From positions 1,550,001 to 1,614,000 of the forward strand of contig CADCXC010000003.1 in assembly GCA_902806595.1 (NCBI GenBank): 64,000 nt of DNA, given 5' to 3'. Of this stretch, positions 1 through 10,625 are shown piece after piece; positions within the stretch are counted from its first letter, which is position 1; each line of letters starts with the position of its first letter. The notes under the pieces were generated by a model. That model saw only the letters and a list, made by a program, of their open reading frames with translations, did no database searches and was not told the origin of the DNA. Made by a program: the position numbers and the translations under genes. The stretch comes from Pyrenopolyporus hunteri. Lineage: Eukaryota > Ascomycota > Sordariomycetes > Xylariales > Hypoxylaceae.

Positions 1-346
1 GCGATCTCGAAATCAAGTAGTAGGCACCGCCCCCTTTCACTTCTCCATTAGATGCTATAGCAGACAGAGAGAGCGTAGTGACGAGGTCGATAATATATGC
101 GGTAACAAGGAGACCTATAATCCGTGAGTAAGGGCCCGACGCCGCGGTGCGGTGCTGGTGAAACCTACCAAGCATCCCGACCAGACCAATCCGACCCATT
201 ATCGAGCCAAAACGAAGGAACATTAGGATACTGATGATATTCAGAACAACGGGAATAAAGACTCCGGCGACGGCACCCAGCTTGGCCTTCTTACCGGCCG
301 GCGCTAGGCCGGCATCCCTTTGGTCTCCTCGGGATTCTGGAGGCAT
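1..346 (-). CDS. VHC1: Cation-chloride cotransporter, VHC1/SLC12 type, N-terminal part only
   Basis: This is the start of a membrane cotransporter moving K+ and Cl- together; the yeast relative VHC1 acts at the vacuole. Exon 1 runs 346 to 169 and exon 2 runs 114 to 1, where the gene leaves the window. The 54-bp intron begins GTAGGT and ends TATAG, and joins a Gly codon split after its first base. Translation gives a short hydrophilic lead, then KLGAVAGVFIPVVLNIISIL and FLRFGSIMGRIGLVG, the first SLC12 membrane helix, and after the intron SAIASNGEVKGGGAYYLISR, the family's hallmark after helix 2. The start chosen is the ATG at 346. The frame stays open a little upstream (S-S-D-N) behind a possible acceptor, so an earlier exon is possible. 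The family call is strong from the motifs; the exact orthologue is inferred. Confidence 0.85.
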   Translation of the reverse strand, partial: MPPESRGDQRDAGLAPAGKKAKLGAVAGVFIPVVLNIISILMFLRFGSIMGRIGLVGMLGRFHQHRTAASGPYSRIIGLLVTAYIIDLVTTLSLSAIASNGEVKGGGAYYLISRS

Positions 347-1758
347 ATTATCCGAAGAACTTTTACAATTTTTTTACCCTTTGCCTGGTGGTGCTGTCAT
401 AGATGGGTGCTACGTCCCACGGCAAGACATGCTAGGACATCATTGATAATGTCGGATGCGGCGCAGAGAGAGAGCTTTATCCTCGTGGTAAAATAGATAT
501 CCCCACTTAAGGTTGTGTCTGAGGCCGAGATGGAATAGTCGAAGAAAGCAGGCAGTCGGAGGAGAGAGATACTTAGGATGAACATCGAAGGAATAGCTAG
601 ACTCGATCTGGCCTAGCCGTATTCCCCACAGACAGTTTCTAGAGTCTTGGATCGGTTTTTGTGCCCAATGACGTAGAACAGCTGATCCGAAACGAGACAT
701 GTAATTCGGATTCTGTTGGCCAGAGGACGATCTCCATCACATAGAGGAACGTATTACTAGTACTATGCTATGGTAGTGGGACGACTTCGTGCTATAAGAG
801 GACTGAACCGCTCACTTACATATAGATAGAGCGGCATGACTCTGGAGAAAGAAGATCTATTGACCTGTTTGTATGTATAGGAATTGACCAAATTACGTAG
901 TTCCAGCATGTGATGAGATTCAGCGTTTGTTCTTTTCCGTCTAAGTGGCTGGCGACACCGCGCCAAGATAGCGGGTACCCCCTGATCGATATGCGTTTAT
1001 CAATATTAAGCAAAGGCTTGCATGGTACCTACCTCTTACACCGTAGCCGACGGAACACGACACTGTACATCGGTCCGGTGTTGGGTTCAGAAGTACCTTC
1101 CACTAAACATGTAGGTAGCCGGGTAGGGCCTAGCCCACTAGGTACAGGTATGTACCAGCTATCCTAGTGCCTACATGTAGGTACCTAGGCTGGTAGCCCG
1201 TTAGCGGAGGTACATACCTAGGTACCTGGGTAGGTAGGTAGCCAACCCCCCAAGCGATAGTTGGACTACCGCCAATTGGCTGGGAAATCAAGGCTTACTG
1301 GTCCATCCCGTGCAGGGTCTGAGCCTCTGAAAGTCCCCCCAAATGATGCAGTTGACCGGCTTAGGCCAATTCTTCAGGGTCTGACTGATAAGCTACCTAC
1401 ATCACGAGGTCTGCCGGTACCGTGCCTATCTACATACCTCTCTAAACAGCTGTCTCTTCGGTTTTCTTTTCCTCCCGTCATCCCTCCCACCGTTGGTATT
1501 CTTTCGCATCTACGGGTGTCTCTGGACAAGCCTTATTTGCGGTGAAGCCGTCTAGTGTTCTACCAAGCGACTTCTTCCTAGAGCTCTGTATTGTACAATA
1601 CATAATTGACCTTCCCTTGCAAATTAGTTTCCGATAGCTTCGTCTTTATTTAGCCGTATCTCTCGGGTGCTAACTCCTAAGCCCTCGGTCCCTAGCTCCC
1701 ACACTACCAATACCTTAATGATCGCGTCCTGCCGAAGAGCACTACTTTAAGCTTCACG
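347..1758. promoter_or_regulatory. Divergent intergenic region between the VHC1-like gene and AVT3
   Basis: No coding signal was recognised in these 1.4 kb, which hold the promoters of two divergent transporter genes. A cluster of TAGGTACC/CCTAGGTA-type palindromes lies at about 1150-1250. The last 250 bp before the AVT3 start are C/T-rich, as is usual for fungal leaders. Confidence 0.55.
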
Positions 1759-4121
1759 ATGTCCAATTCCGACCGGGAGGGTAGCACAACGCCGCAACCT
1801 GGCGGTCCCTCGGGCGTGCCCTTATCGTCCTCTCCGGGTTCCGCTCGCGTTTACGGGACTTCGCTGCCTCGTGCCGACGTTACCGCTCGCCTGGCCTCTC
1901 CCGTACCCTTCGGAACTCCGCCCTCACAAAGATCCCAGGTCGCGAATCGGGGAAATGAAGAGGGCGCTGAAAACGTAGGACCTCTTGCGGGCGCTGGTCA
2001 GGGTTCTGTTGGCCCCGGGGTGTCTGCTCTCGCCGCAGCACTCTCGAATTCCGTAGGAACGTCACCCCCGAGGTTCGGCACTCCACCGATACGAGCTTCG
2101 TCGCCGGCGGGAACGGTATCGGGACCTCAGCCATCTATTACACCGACAAATTATGGTTCCTTTGAGGCAAGGTCGAGATACTTGCAGAGCGGCGGGTCAG
2201 GCGCCTACGAAGATCCCGAAATCATTAAGCGGCATTTAGTCCAGCCTACCGATGCCGCAGACTCGGCCGCCGGATCCAACTACGGTGACAATTCAAAGGG
2301 TAAACAGGTCGGCGACTCCCCAGAGCCGCGACGGGACGACGATGAATTCTCTAGTCTTAGGTTACAAGGCGGGGATATAACACGCCAGATCTATAGGTGG
2401 AGCGAAGACGCCGAAGGCCGTAACCGCCATCAACGTAGCAAGAGTTTTAGCCATCCTAGAGACGAACCCGAAAGCGATATCCTCGATATCAACTCGATCA
2501 AGATTCCTGGCGGGTTTAGACGAAACTACATTAGGCGAGCAGCCCGCAGCCCACACTTAGACTCCGATAGGTTGGAAGCCGGGGAAGGATCCTCAAGGGG
2601 CAGACACGAGCCGCAGCTATTCACCAGTAGTTTCCTCGAGTTTCTGTCTATCTATGGCCACTTCGCGGGTGAAGAGCTCGAAGAAGACGACGAGGTTCTG
2701 CAACCCGGCGAATACTTTTCTTCTGGAGAGAGCGAGGGATTCTACGATAGCGAAGAAGAGAGAGAGCCGATGGAAGATAGTGCTCTGCTAACACCGTCCA
2801 AACGCAAAAGGAGACGAAAGGTGCGAGGTGGTAGTGGCAAGAATACCCCTTTCAATGCCGCCCTGCTTCTCTTGAAGTCGTTCGTGGGCACGGGAGTCTT
2901 GTTCTTGCCCCGAGCTTACTTCAACGGCGGTATGATTTTCAGCAATTTGGTTCTGCTTTTCGTTGCGGCGCTGAGCTATTACTGCTTTGTGTTGCTTGTC
3001 ACTACGCGACTAAAAGTTGAAGGGTCTTTTGGTGACATCGGCGGGATTCTATACGGCGATTGGATGAGAAAATTGATCCTGTTCTCGATCGTTATCAGCC
3101 AAATCGGGTTCGTCGCCGCGTACATCGTATTTACGTCGGAAAACCTGCAAGCTTTCATTCTTGCTGTGTCCAACTGCAATACCTATATCAAGATCACCTG
3201 GTTGATCCTGATGCAGATGGTCATCTTCTTGCCGTTCTCTCTGTTCCGTGACATTGGCAAACTCGGTTTCACGGCGCTGATAGCAGATGCGTTTATCGTT
3301 ATTGGTCTAGCGTACCTTTTCTATTACGATGTTCTCACGCTCAGCACCAACGGTCTCGCGGACATCATCCAGTTCAACCAGAAGGATTGGACGCTTTTCA
3401 TCGGCACAGCTATCTTCACCTTCGAGGGTATTGGCCTCATCATTCCTATTCAGGAATCCATGAAGTCTCCATCTAAATTCCCCAAGGTCATGTTCTACGT
3501 TATGATCATCATTTCGGTCCTTTTTATTACCATGGGCGCGGTGTCTTATGCCGCGTACGGATCGAAAACTGAGACCGTGGTTCTCCTCAACCTACCACAG
3601 GACAACAAGTTCGTCAACGGCGTCCAGTTCCTGTATTCGCTTGCTATCCTTCTCTCGACGCCCCTACAGATCTTCCCCGCTATTCGCATCACGGAAAACG
3701 CCCTTTTCACAAGAAGCGGCAAGTACAACCCCTATATCAAGTGGCAGAAGAACATGTTCCGCTTCTTCGTGGTCTTCCTCTGTGCTTTCATCGCCTGGGG
3801 AGGCGCGGATGACTTGGACAAGTTCGTTGCTCTCGTTGGAAACTTTGCCTGTATTCCTCTTGTGTACATCTACCCGGTAAGTAAAACTCAACTCTCATCG
3901 CACCCGCGAGACGTAATATCCGGGCCGTGCTAACATTCTCCAAGCCGCTGCTTCATTATAGGGGGGTGGCAACGACGAAGGCGCGGAAAATATCGGACAT
4001 CTTGCTCTGCATTTTTGGGTTTATAGCCATGGCGTACACGACCAGCTTGACGGTGATTAGCTGGGCTAGCGGTCCATCCGGCCCAAGCTTACCAAAGTAT
4101 TGCGACACCAACAATCCTTAA
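1759..4121 (+). CDS. AVT3: Vacuolar amino acid transporter, AVT3/AVT4 type (AAAP family)
   Basis: This is a predicted proton-coupled exporter of neutral amino acids from the vacuole. Exon 1 is 1759-3876 and exon 2 is 3945-4121, giving 764 aa. The 68-bp intron starts GTAAGT, has a GCTAAC branch near 3929 and ends CCAAG. The splice gives IYPPLLHYRGVATTK, matching the end of the family's penultimate loop. Residues 1 to about 365 are hydrophilic, Ser/Pro/Gly-rich and acidic. The transporter domain begins near residue 370 with FNAALLLLKSFVGTGVLFLP, the AVT3 signature, and carries about ten or eleven membrane helices. The ATG at 1759 is the first in a long open frame. An acceptor at 3961 would break the frame, so the one at 3944 was chosen. 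The long N-terminal extension is normal for filamentous fungi. Confidence 0.9.
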
Positions 4122-4921
4122 AATAAGCATAAACATACCAGGGCGAAAGGATCGTGGATTAGCCGTATATAGAAGTTTCATTAGTACATGTAGCATTAGA
4201 AGATTGACGCTATGGGATTAGAGTTTCTACTTTTTTCCTTTTCCATACAGGAGACGGATGGATCCTGCCCGTGCGGAGGTAGAATTTACATGGTTGTTCA
4301 ACAGTGGGTTAGGTTCCAAGGTTAATTTACGCTAGGTGTGGATACCTCAGAGGTTGTTATGTTCTCGTGTAGGTCGAATATCTACATGCCCCATGCCGTT
4401 AGACTTTTGAGAATAAGTGCCTTTTAATCTAAGAGTTTTAGTATGTACTCCTAGCTAAATAGGGTGATCTATAAGGAAAAGTGAATCATAGCGATTCTTA
4501 TACACGCGGCCATATGGGTCATAGTTCAATGGACTCCTATATATCTACATGTACCTAGATACATTACCTAATACATGCACGTCCAAGCGCTAGGTGTCAA
4601 AATGGTTAATCGGTGTGAATATCTATAAAATCACGGTACTTTGGCCTTACCGGCGTTTAGCCGATTGGTTGGGAAGACGCGCTTGGACCAAATGCAGTAC
4701 TTCGAGTTTAACATTCATTCCGACTCATTCATTCATGTTTGTAATCTTGGAACTTTCAATGATTATACATATATTCCAAGTTGGAATTTCCTTTCAAGTC
4801 CTCGCGACATTTTAATATCGACTTGCTCTCCTCAAATTGCTTGCTAAACTAGAAACCGTTATCTCAATAAACTCCAGTTAACCCGCCGTCCCTTTCGCTT
4901 TACCCCAGAAATACCGGCAGG
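4122..4921. other. Intergenic region, AVT3 to RPB11
   Basis: No convincing gene was seen. The segment is AT-rich and includes the AVT3 3' end and the RPB11 promoter, with one short palindromic CATGTACCTAGATAC-like motif near 4548. Confidence 0.5.
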
Positions 4922-6006
4922 ATGAATGCACCAGACCGGTAGGTAACGCTTCTTTAACTCATTGATCCTATCGCTTCCTCACTACTTGTTGCCGCCGGCG
5001 ATACGGTAGTAAGTTGCTGGGGAACAGGACGCATCTATCTGCTAGATAGCTGGAATACGCATACCATTCTCCTTTCGCTATGGAAGGTGGCAACCAAGCG
5101 CCGGCGGTCTGAGGAACAGCAGTTACGGAGTACTCTCCTTGAACCGTTCACCTTCCTCATATCATTTAAGTATTCCACTTCGTTACACACAAACCAGAAA
5201 TCAAATACGGCGCCATCTGCGCCTGGCAACCATGAGCAAGGTCTCCGGGGGAACAGGCAGCGCCGAGGTCCATTTAGAACAAATACACAACCTCCTTCTC
5301 CCTTCCCCTAACATCGTCCTTGTCACTATCCTTCCCCTACTCAGCGCCAAACACCCAAACCCGTCTTTGGAGTCAAGTGTCAATCCATAGATTCCAAAGA
5401 ATAAGCCTTCGCGATGCCTCCAAACGTAACATCCATCAATCGCTCGCCGTTAGGACATCCTGTTTATTATCAATTTCCAGACCATAAGCTGACCGGTTCT
5501 TAGCTTCGAGCTGTTCCTCCTCAATGAGGCGGCGGGAGAGAAGAAGATCACCGAGAAACCTTTCGCCGGTAAAGCATACTCACTTGGTGGCCCCCTCGCG
5601 GCATTCAAGACTAATGAACATCAGGCATGTCGAACACCTCGGACTTCATTATCCTGAAGGAAGATCACACCATCGGCAACCTGCTTGCTGAGCATTTCAA
5701 GCTCCACCCTAACGTCATGATGGCCGGATACAAGGGTAAACAAGCACCCCCCCTACGGCCCTGAGGAAGTTCAGCTTTTCTAATCATGGCATAGTCGCTC
5801 ACCCTAACGTGCCTGAGGTCCTGATCCGCCTTCAAACTGATGGTACCATGACACCCCGCGAGGTGTTCATCGAAGTGTGTAAGCAGCTCGTGTCTTCCCT
5901 CGGACAACTCGCCCAGAACTTCACCCGCGAGTACGAGCTTCGTCGCATGGCCACTGCAGGGGAGCAGGACAACAACCCCGGCGGTGGTGCCAACGGCAAG
6001 CCCTGA
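4922..6006 (+). CDS. RPB11: RNA polymerase II subunit RPB11
   Basis: RPB11 pairs with RPB3 as the alpha-like dimer that starts Pol II assembly. Exons are 4922-4938, 5504-5568, 5625-5735 and 5795-6006, giving 134 aa. The first exon is only 17 nt (ATG AAT GCA CCA GAC CG) and is followed by a 565-bp intron. Joining restores MNAPDRFELFLLNE, the nearly invariant RPB11 N-terminus. The alpha-motif stretch is KEDHTIGNLLAEHF, followed by MAGYKVAHPNVPEVLIRLQT. The other introns are 56 and 59 bp with TAATGA/TCTAATC-type branches. The C-terminus ends in a short Gly/Asn tail, slightly longer than in yeast (120 aa). RPC19 is excluded by the MNAPDRFE start. It converges on LSM5, 346 bp downstream. Confidence 0.95.
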
Positions 6007-6352
6007 GCGCTCGGTTACGATGATGGTGTATTATTCGCACGATGCATGGTAGGCAAGGGAAGGGGTCGGATACCTGGCGTTATGGATTTGCTGTTCGTTT
6101 TGATTCTTCTGGGAGAGACTATGCCAGTACTTTAGGGATCTACTCATCCCAATAATAGACTCGGGATCTCCCTATTAAGTTGTCTTCACACCACCGCAAC
6201 TCGATTTTCCTAACTCCATAATCATAAAAACCCATAAGATTCCTCTATGAGTGTCTTTTAGCACGCAGCTTGCTATGTTGTAGTTGCCACCGACCATCAA
6301 AATCCAGTTTCGTCGAAGACGAAACACTTCGTTTGACCCAATCCCCGCCCCA
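6007..6352. other. Convergent 3' region, RPB11/LSM5
   Basis: These 346 bp separate two convergent genes and probably hold both 3' UTRs. Nothing else was seen. Confidence 0.5.
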
Positions 6353-6915
6353 TCAAGTAGCTACAGGCCCCTCTCCTCCGGGTATTAACTATACAAGAGA
6401 GTGAGCCTAGTGATTCATACAAGATGGGCGCAGTACATACCATGCATATATTGTTGCCGTTCAACAGGATCTTGGAGAGTTTCGTGTGGTTTCCCGAGTA
6501 GTCGCTACGGTCCTATTAGAATTGGCCCTCTGACTCAAGGTACACTTTATGCGCCGTGGTATATCAGAGGTTTGCTTACAACTCAGTCACATCTTCCAGC
6601 ACCATATCTGCGCACCGATGTTGTTAGCTTACATTGCGTAACCGAGGGGTCATGCATTTTCCAACTTACTGACGTAGTCGTCGAATCCGACCAGCGTTCC
6701 GCTGAATTCTGGTGAGGCATCTTGTCAGTCGTGGCCTCCGCCTTCGTCGGAAATGCGGATGAGTTTACCCTTATCACCTTTCATGATGACCCATATCCTG
6801 GAGCCGACACATTTGTCGATGAGTTCTACGTCGTGAATTAGCCGTTGGACGTTCCACTCTCCTTATTTATTTTTTGGGAGGCATAAGTACCTAGAGGTAA
6901 GAGTTGGGATGCCAT
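6353..6915 (-). CDS. LSM5: U6 snRNA-associated Sm-like protein LSm5
   Basis: LSm5 is one of seven subunits of the LSm1-7 (mRNA decay) and LSm2-8 (U6 snRNP) rings. Six exons in minus-strand order are 6915-6891, 6825-6769, 6708-6670, 6607-6580, 6504-6441 and 6388-6353, giving 82 aa. All five introns (52-75 bp) are GT-AG, and every phase closes. Key stretches are LPLELIDKCVGSRIWVIMK (Sm1 start), EFSGTLVGFDDYVNMVLEDV (Sm1 with the LSm5-type GFDDYVN loop), and KILLNGNNICMLIPGG (Sm2, with the NGNNI RNA-contact motif). Exons of 25-64 nt make the gene invisible to long-ORF searches. The start ATG at 6915 gives MASQLLPLEL. Confidence is high because the whole family sequence is recovered in order. Confidence 0.95.
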
Positions 6916-7618
6916 CTCGGTAAGTGAGGTAGATAGAATAGGTCTCGTAATGAGTGATCCACCGGCAGTCCGAAGGTGTCAGGTATGGCGATAAGCTTGG
7001 AATGAGATATCGCTATGTTTCTGCGTAGGATTGCGGACGAGTGGTGAATTAGGTAAGTTCCCAGCGCCAAGCGCTCGCCCACCCCAGCCCCTGTTAGCGA
7101 TTACCTAAGGCTTGGCTCCTTGGACTAATAAGGAAAATAATGGGTCACCTGATGCCGAGTGCTGGTCGCGTTGCGGGCTGGATGACTAAGCCTGATTGAT
7201 TGATATTCCCCATCCCCCATCTAAAAATCTAATCGCCTCTCCTTAGAGAGCGGATCCCGTCCCCGACTAAACTGAATTCAACTCTCCGCGCCAACTTCGG
7301 ATCCACGTCGTTCCCACATTCAACCTCCTTGTCATTGCGACGCGTCTGCCTAACAAGCACCCGCGAGCCGTGCCAGCTAACCGGCCACCATGGAGCACTG
7401 TTATCATACGAAGCTAATTACCTAATTACCACTTACCCAAGATGGCTCCTAGAGTTTCAAAGGTGGCTGACTATGCTTCGAGATCTTACGGGGTCTTGCG
7501 CATGCAACTCCCCCTGCGGTTCGTCTGTCTTTTCTAATGATCTTATGCGAGCGCAAAGGGAATAAGCTTATTAACGCTACATCACCTTCCTAGCTACTGG
7601 GCGTTGTGGGCTTCAAGA
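6916..7618. promoter_or_regulatory. Divergent promoter, LSM5 and the exonuclease gene
   Basis: About 0.7 kb separates the LSM5 start (-) from the exonuclease start (+). No coding signal was recognised, and it probably carries both promoters and leaders. Confidence 0.5.
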
Positions 7619-9241
7619 ATGACAGCCACCCCACCTAAGTATCAACTATGGCACCCTACTCGGGGTATCTCATTCTCGCCCATCGCGCGGTCGCCAAACT
7701 TGGCACCTCAAGACGCGGCGGCAACAAATGAAGACTCTGGTCTGCTTGGTACAGATGGCCTGGAAGCTTCATCTTCGTACCAGAAACTCGAAAGCTTGTC
7801 TCTTTCGAGTGTGAAGCGCGATGCACTGAACTCGGACGGAGCAGCGTCTAAAACGGTTGAAACCGTGGCTGAGCGCAAAACAACCATCGTTGTGAACAAA
7901 TCAACAGCTTCCGAAGGGGAGGAGGAGGAGGATGAAGAAGACACGGCCTCTGATAAGCCTCCTGTTTCCGCGCTGCCTTTCAAGATGGCAGAAGACCTGT
8001 TCTACGCTGCCAAGAGTGCCCCCCCTGGGTCCGTCGAATCGTTCTGGTCCTACGCCCAGTACCGAGGGGTAACAGAGGACGGCCCAGAGCAGAAAGTGAG
8101 AGTGCACTACTGCCGAAGCATCCAAACGATGGAACGGGTTTGTAAGGAACACTTCATGGATGAAAAGATTCTCGGCTTCGATCTAGAATGGTTTCCGGAA
8201 GCCAAGAAATGGCAAGGAGTCAAGAAGAACGTCTCTCTAATCCAGCTAGCGAGTCCGAGTCGCATTGGGCTCTTCCACGTCGCTCTCTTCCCTGATAAGG
8301 CCGACATGGTCGGTCCTTCGTTTAGGGCTATAATGGAAAGCTCAGAAATCACCAAAGTTGGTGTTGCAATAAAGGGCGACGCAACGAGACTGCGGAATTT
8401 CTTGGGGATAGACTCAAAAGGGTTGTTCGAGCTTAGTCACCTATACAAGCTCGTTACCTATTCTGCCAATGGGCAACAACACGAAATCAATAAGAGACTT
8501 GTGCCCCTAGCAACCCAAGTTGAGCATTATTTGCGTTTACCCCTTTTCAAGGGCCAGGATGTCCGGTCAAGCGACTGGACAAAGGCTCTAGATATGAGCC
8601 AAGTCGTCTGTTAGTTGCCCCTTTTCCATATTTATAGTTCTAAGACTAACCAGTGCCTAGATTCTGCATCGGATGCCTACGCCGGGTTACAGCTCTACGC
8701 CACTCTCGAGCATCACAGGAAGCAGCTCGATCCCTGCCCGCCCACTCCGCATCACGCGGAACTCAACCTCCCGATCCGGCTCGCAGATAATGTAGAGCTA
8801 GCCGCGAGCGACGATCCTATCGTCGACGCAACGGAAGTAACGGAGCTGGAAGCCGTCGCACCGGATCCGGCTCCGGCCTCGGCACCCTCGCCCGCCAAAC
8901 CCAGGCGTCGCGCCACTCCCAAGACGCGTCCGGTGCCCAAGGACTCCCGGGTCGAGATCGCCGAGGACCGCGTGGCCGCGTACCTATCCGCCAACCCCAA
9001 GGCGCGCGCGACGATCGCGCAGCTCCGCGCGTATTATATGTGGCACAGCCAGGGCCTCCACCCGGACACCATAGCACAGCTGCTGCGCGACCCGCCCCTG
9101 AAGATCGCCACGGTCTCCGGGTACGTGCTCGCGGCGGTCCAGCTCGAGAAACTCCCCGCGGACGAAGAGAGGTTGTATCAGGAGGTCTTGCCCACGGTGA
9201 CGCCGCGCGCTCGAGCCCTGTATATCTCCGCCACGATATAG
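7619..9241 (+). CDS. DEDDy 3'-5' exonuclease, WRN-exonuclease type
   Basis: This is a predicted 3'-5' exonuclease without a helicase part. Exons are 7619-8609 and 8661-9241, giving 523 aa. The 51-bp intron starts GTTAGT, has GACTAAC near 8644 and ends CCTAG. The splice rebuilds Tyr in SQVVYSASDAYAGLQLY, the third catalytic motif (Y-x3-D). Motif I is ILGFDLEWFPE (Asp about 188, Glu about 190), and motif II is GVAIKGDATRLRNFLG. Residues 1 to about 120 are a Ser/Glu-rich low-complexity tail. After the nuclease comes an Ala/Pro/Arg linker and a helical C-terminus (ATIAQLRAYYMWHSQGL) resembling a helix-turn-helix. The start is the ATG at 7619; the frame opens slightly earlier at a TTG that is not used. 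The family is secure; the substrate is not known. Confidence 0.85.
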
Positions 9242-10625
9242 GAGCGGAGCTGATGCCCATGTGGGGTTAGTCGGTTGTCTCGGGGTTGCGTCTCTGTTCG
9301 GGCGTATGGTCTTTCGGAACGAGGGAGACGTATTTCGTCGATGGGGTCCGTATTCTTCAAGAGGAGAATAAAACTTGAGGACCTCGCTATCGAGAGGGGC
9401 TAGGATCTAAGTCTACCCTCGGAACGAAGATGTTCCCGCCTCTGGATACCTCATGGCACCCTACAGTGTCCAGATATTCTTCGGGATCTAGGAGAAAGAT
9501 AAGAGCCGATCCATAGATTCTCAAGGCTATCCGCTTTGTAAAATCTCTCATCGAAGAACACCTGCCGGTTTAGAGCGGGGGCTATGTCGGGGCCCAGAAC
9601 TCCCGCTTATGCAGTCAGGTAACGCGCCCGTCTATTGTAGGCGGCTACGTGTTAAGCCCAACGACCATTGGGGGGAAGGGGAGGCGTGCCTCGAGTCCAT
9701 CGTACATATATACGTGTATACCTAACTAGAATTCCTAGCTACCTACTTGCATACGCATGTACAATAACGAAAACCCCATCCAGAGCAAATTCAACAGTCC
9801 TTCACTCTGCTACCGTGTTGTCCGTCTATGCGTCTCAAATTTGACTTTGGAAAGTCTACGGTAACTGTGGTGGCCGGTTATGCGTTGGGTAGCCGATCGA
9901 GAGGGCTTAGGTACCTAGGCAATGCAACCTAGACAGCCGGAGGTGAAGGGTCGGTGTTGGGGAAAGGGGGGATGATACAACATTGGAGATTCGCCGCCAC
10001 GCGGAGCCTTACAAGAGGATATAAAATCTACCGAAAGTTCTCTGCTGCTGATTCGACGTATTTTGATATACTTTTCCTTGTTTTGGTCCTACGCACGTAG
10101 CGCGTAGGAGTGGTCACCCGGATCAGGGGGTATAATAGAACTGCAGCAAAGATAGCCATCGACCAACCGCTCGCGCAGCTACCCTCCCAGAGGGGGTTTC
10201 CCAATCTTAGAGCCTCACTTCGGGGTCTTCGATATGCCGCCACGTAGTGGGTATGTAGCCCCATGACACGAAAATCTCGTACGAGTAATTTGCCTCCGAA
10301 GAGCTCGGCGGCTATATAATAGCCAGTGAGCGACTTCAAAGTATACTATGGCTTTCGATGTGGGAAAGATTTGAGACCAATGGTTTTATCTGTATCTGCT
10401 TTACGCAGTAAGCCTGAAGCATATAGGCTAGTGGAGGCCTCATAGTCTATTCGAAGATAATAGCTCAGCATATATAACCAGTCATAGACTGGCCGAGGTC
10501 TCATAGATAGACATGTAGCTGGATTGAGTCGTATTTGGCTCTGCTCTGGAAGCCCTGACAAGCTTATAACGGATCTCGGTTCTCCCTCTCAGAGCGTGGT
10601 TAGATTCCCCAAAACTAACAGGACC
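9242..10625. other. Intergenic region, exonuclease to HET-domain gene
   Basis: No gene was recognised in 1.4 kb. Short TACCTA/GGTACC repeats occur near 9715-9750 and 9905-9925. The last 250 bp upstream of the HET-domain gene are AT-rich. Confidence 0.5.

Noticed and set aside
3945..4121. AVT3 frame ending at 3933 as a complete protein
   Set aside because: The frame runs through a GTAAGT donor; splicing to 3945 restores the conserved final helix.
10524..10625. Earlier start for the HET-domain gene
   Set aside because: The upstream opening codon is TTG; the first ATG in frame is 10626. Similar non-ATG extensions were dropped for the exonuclease, Nmr, rhomboid-like and RFTS genes.
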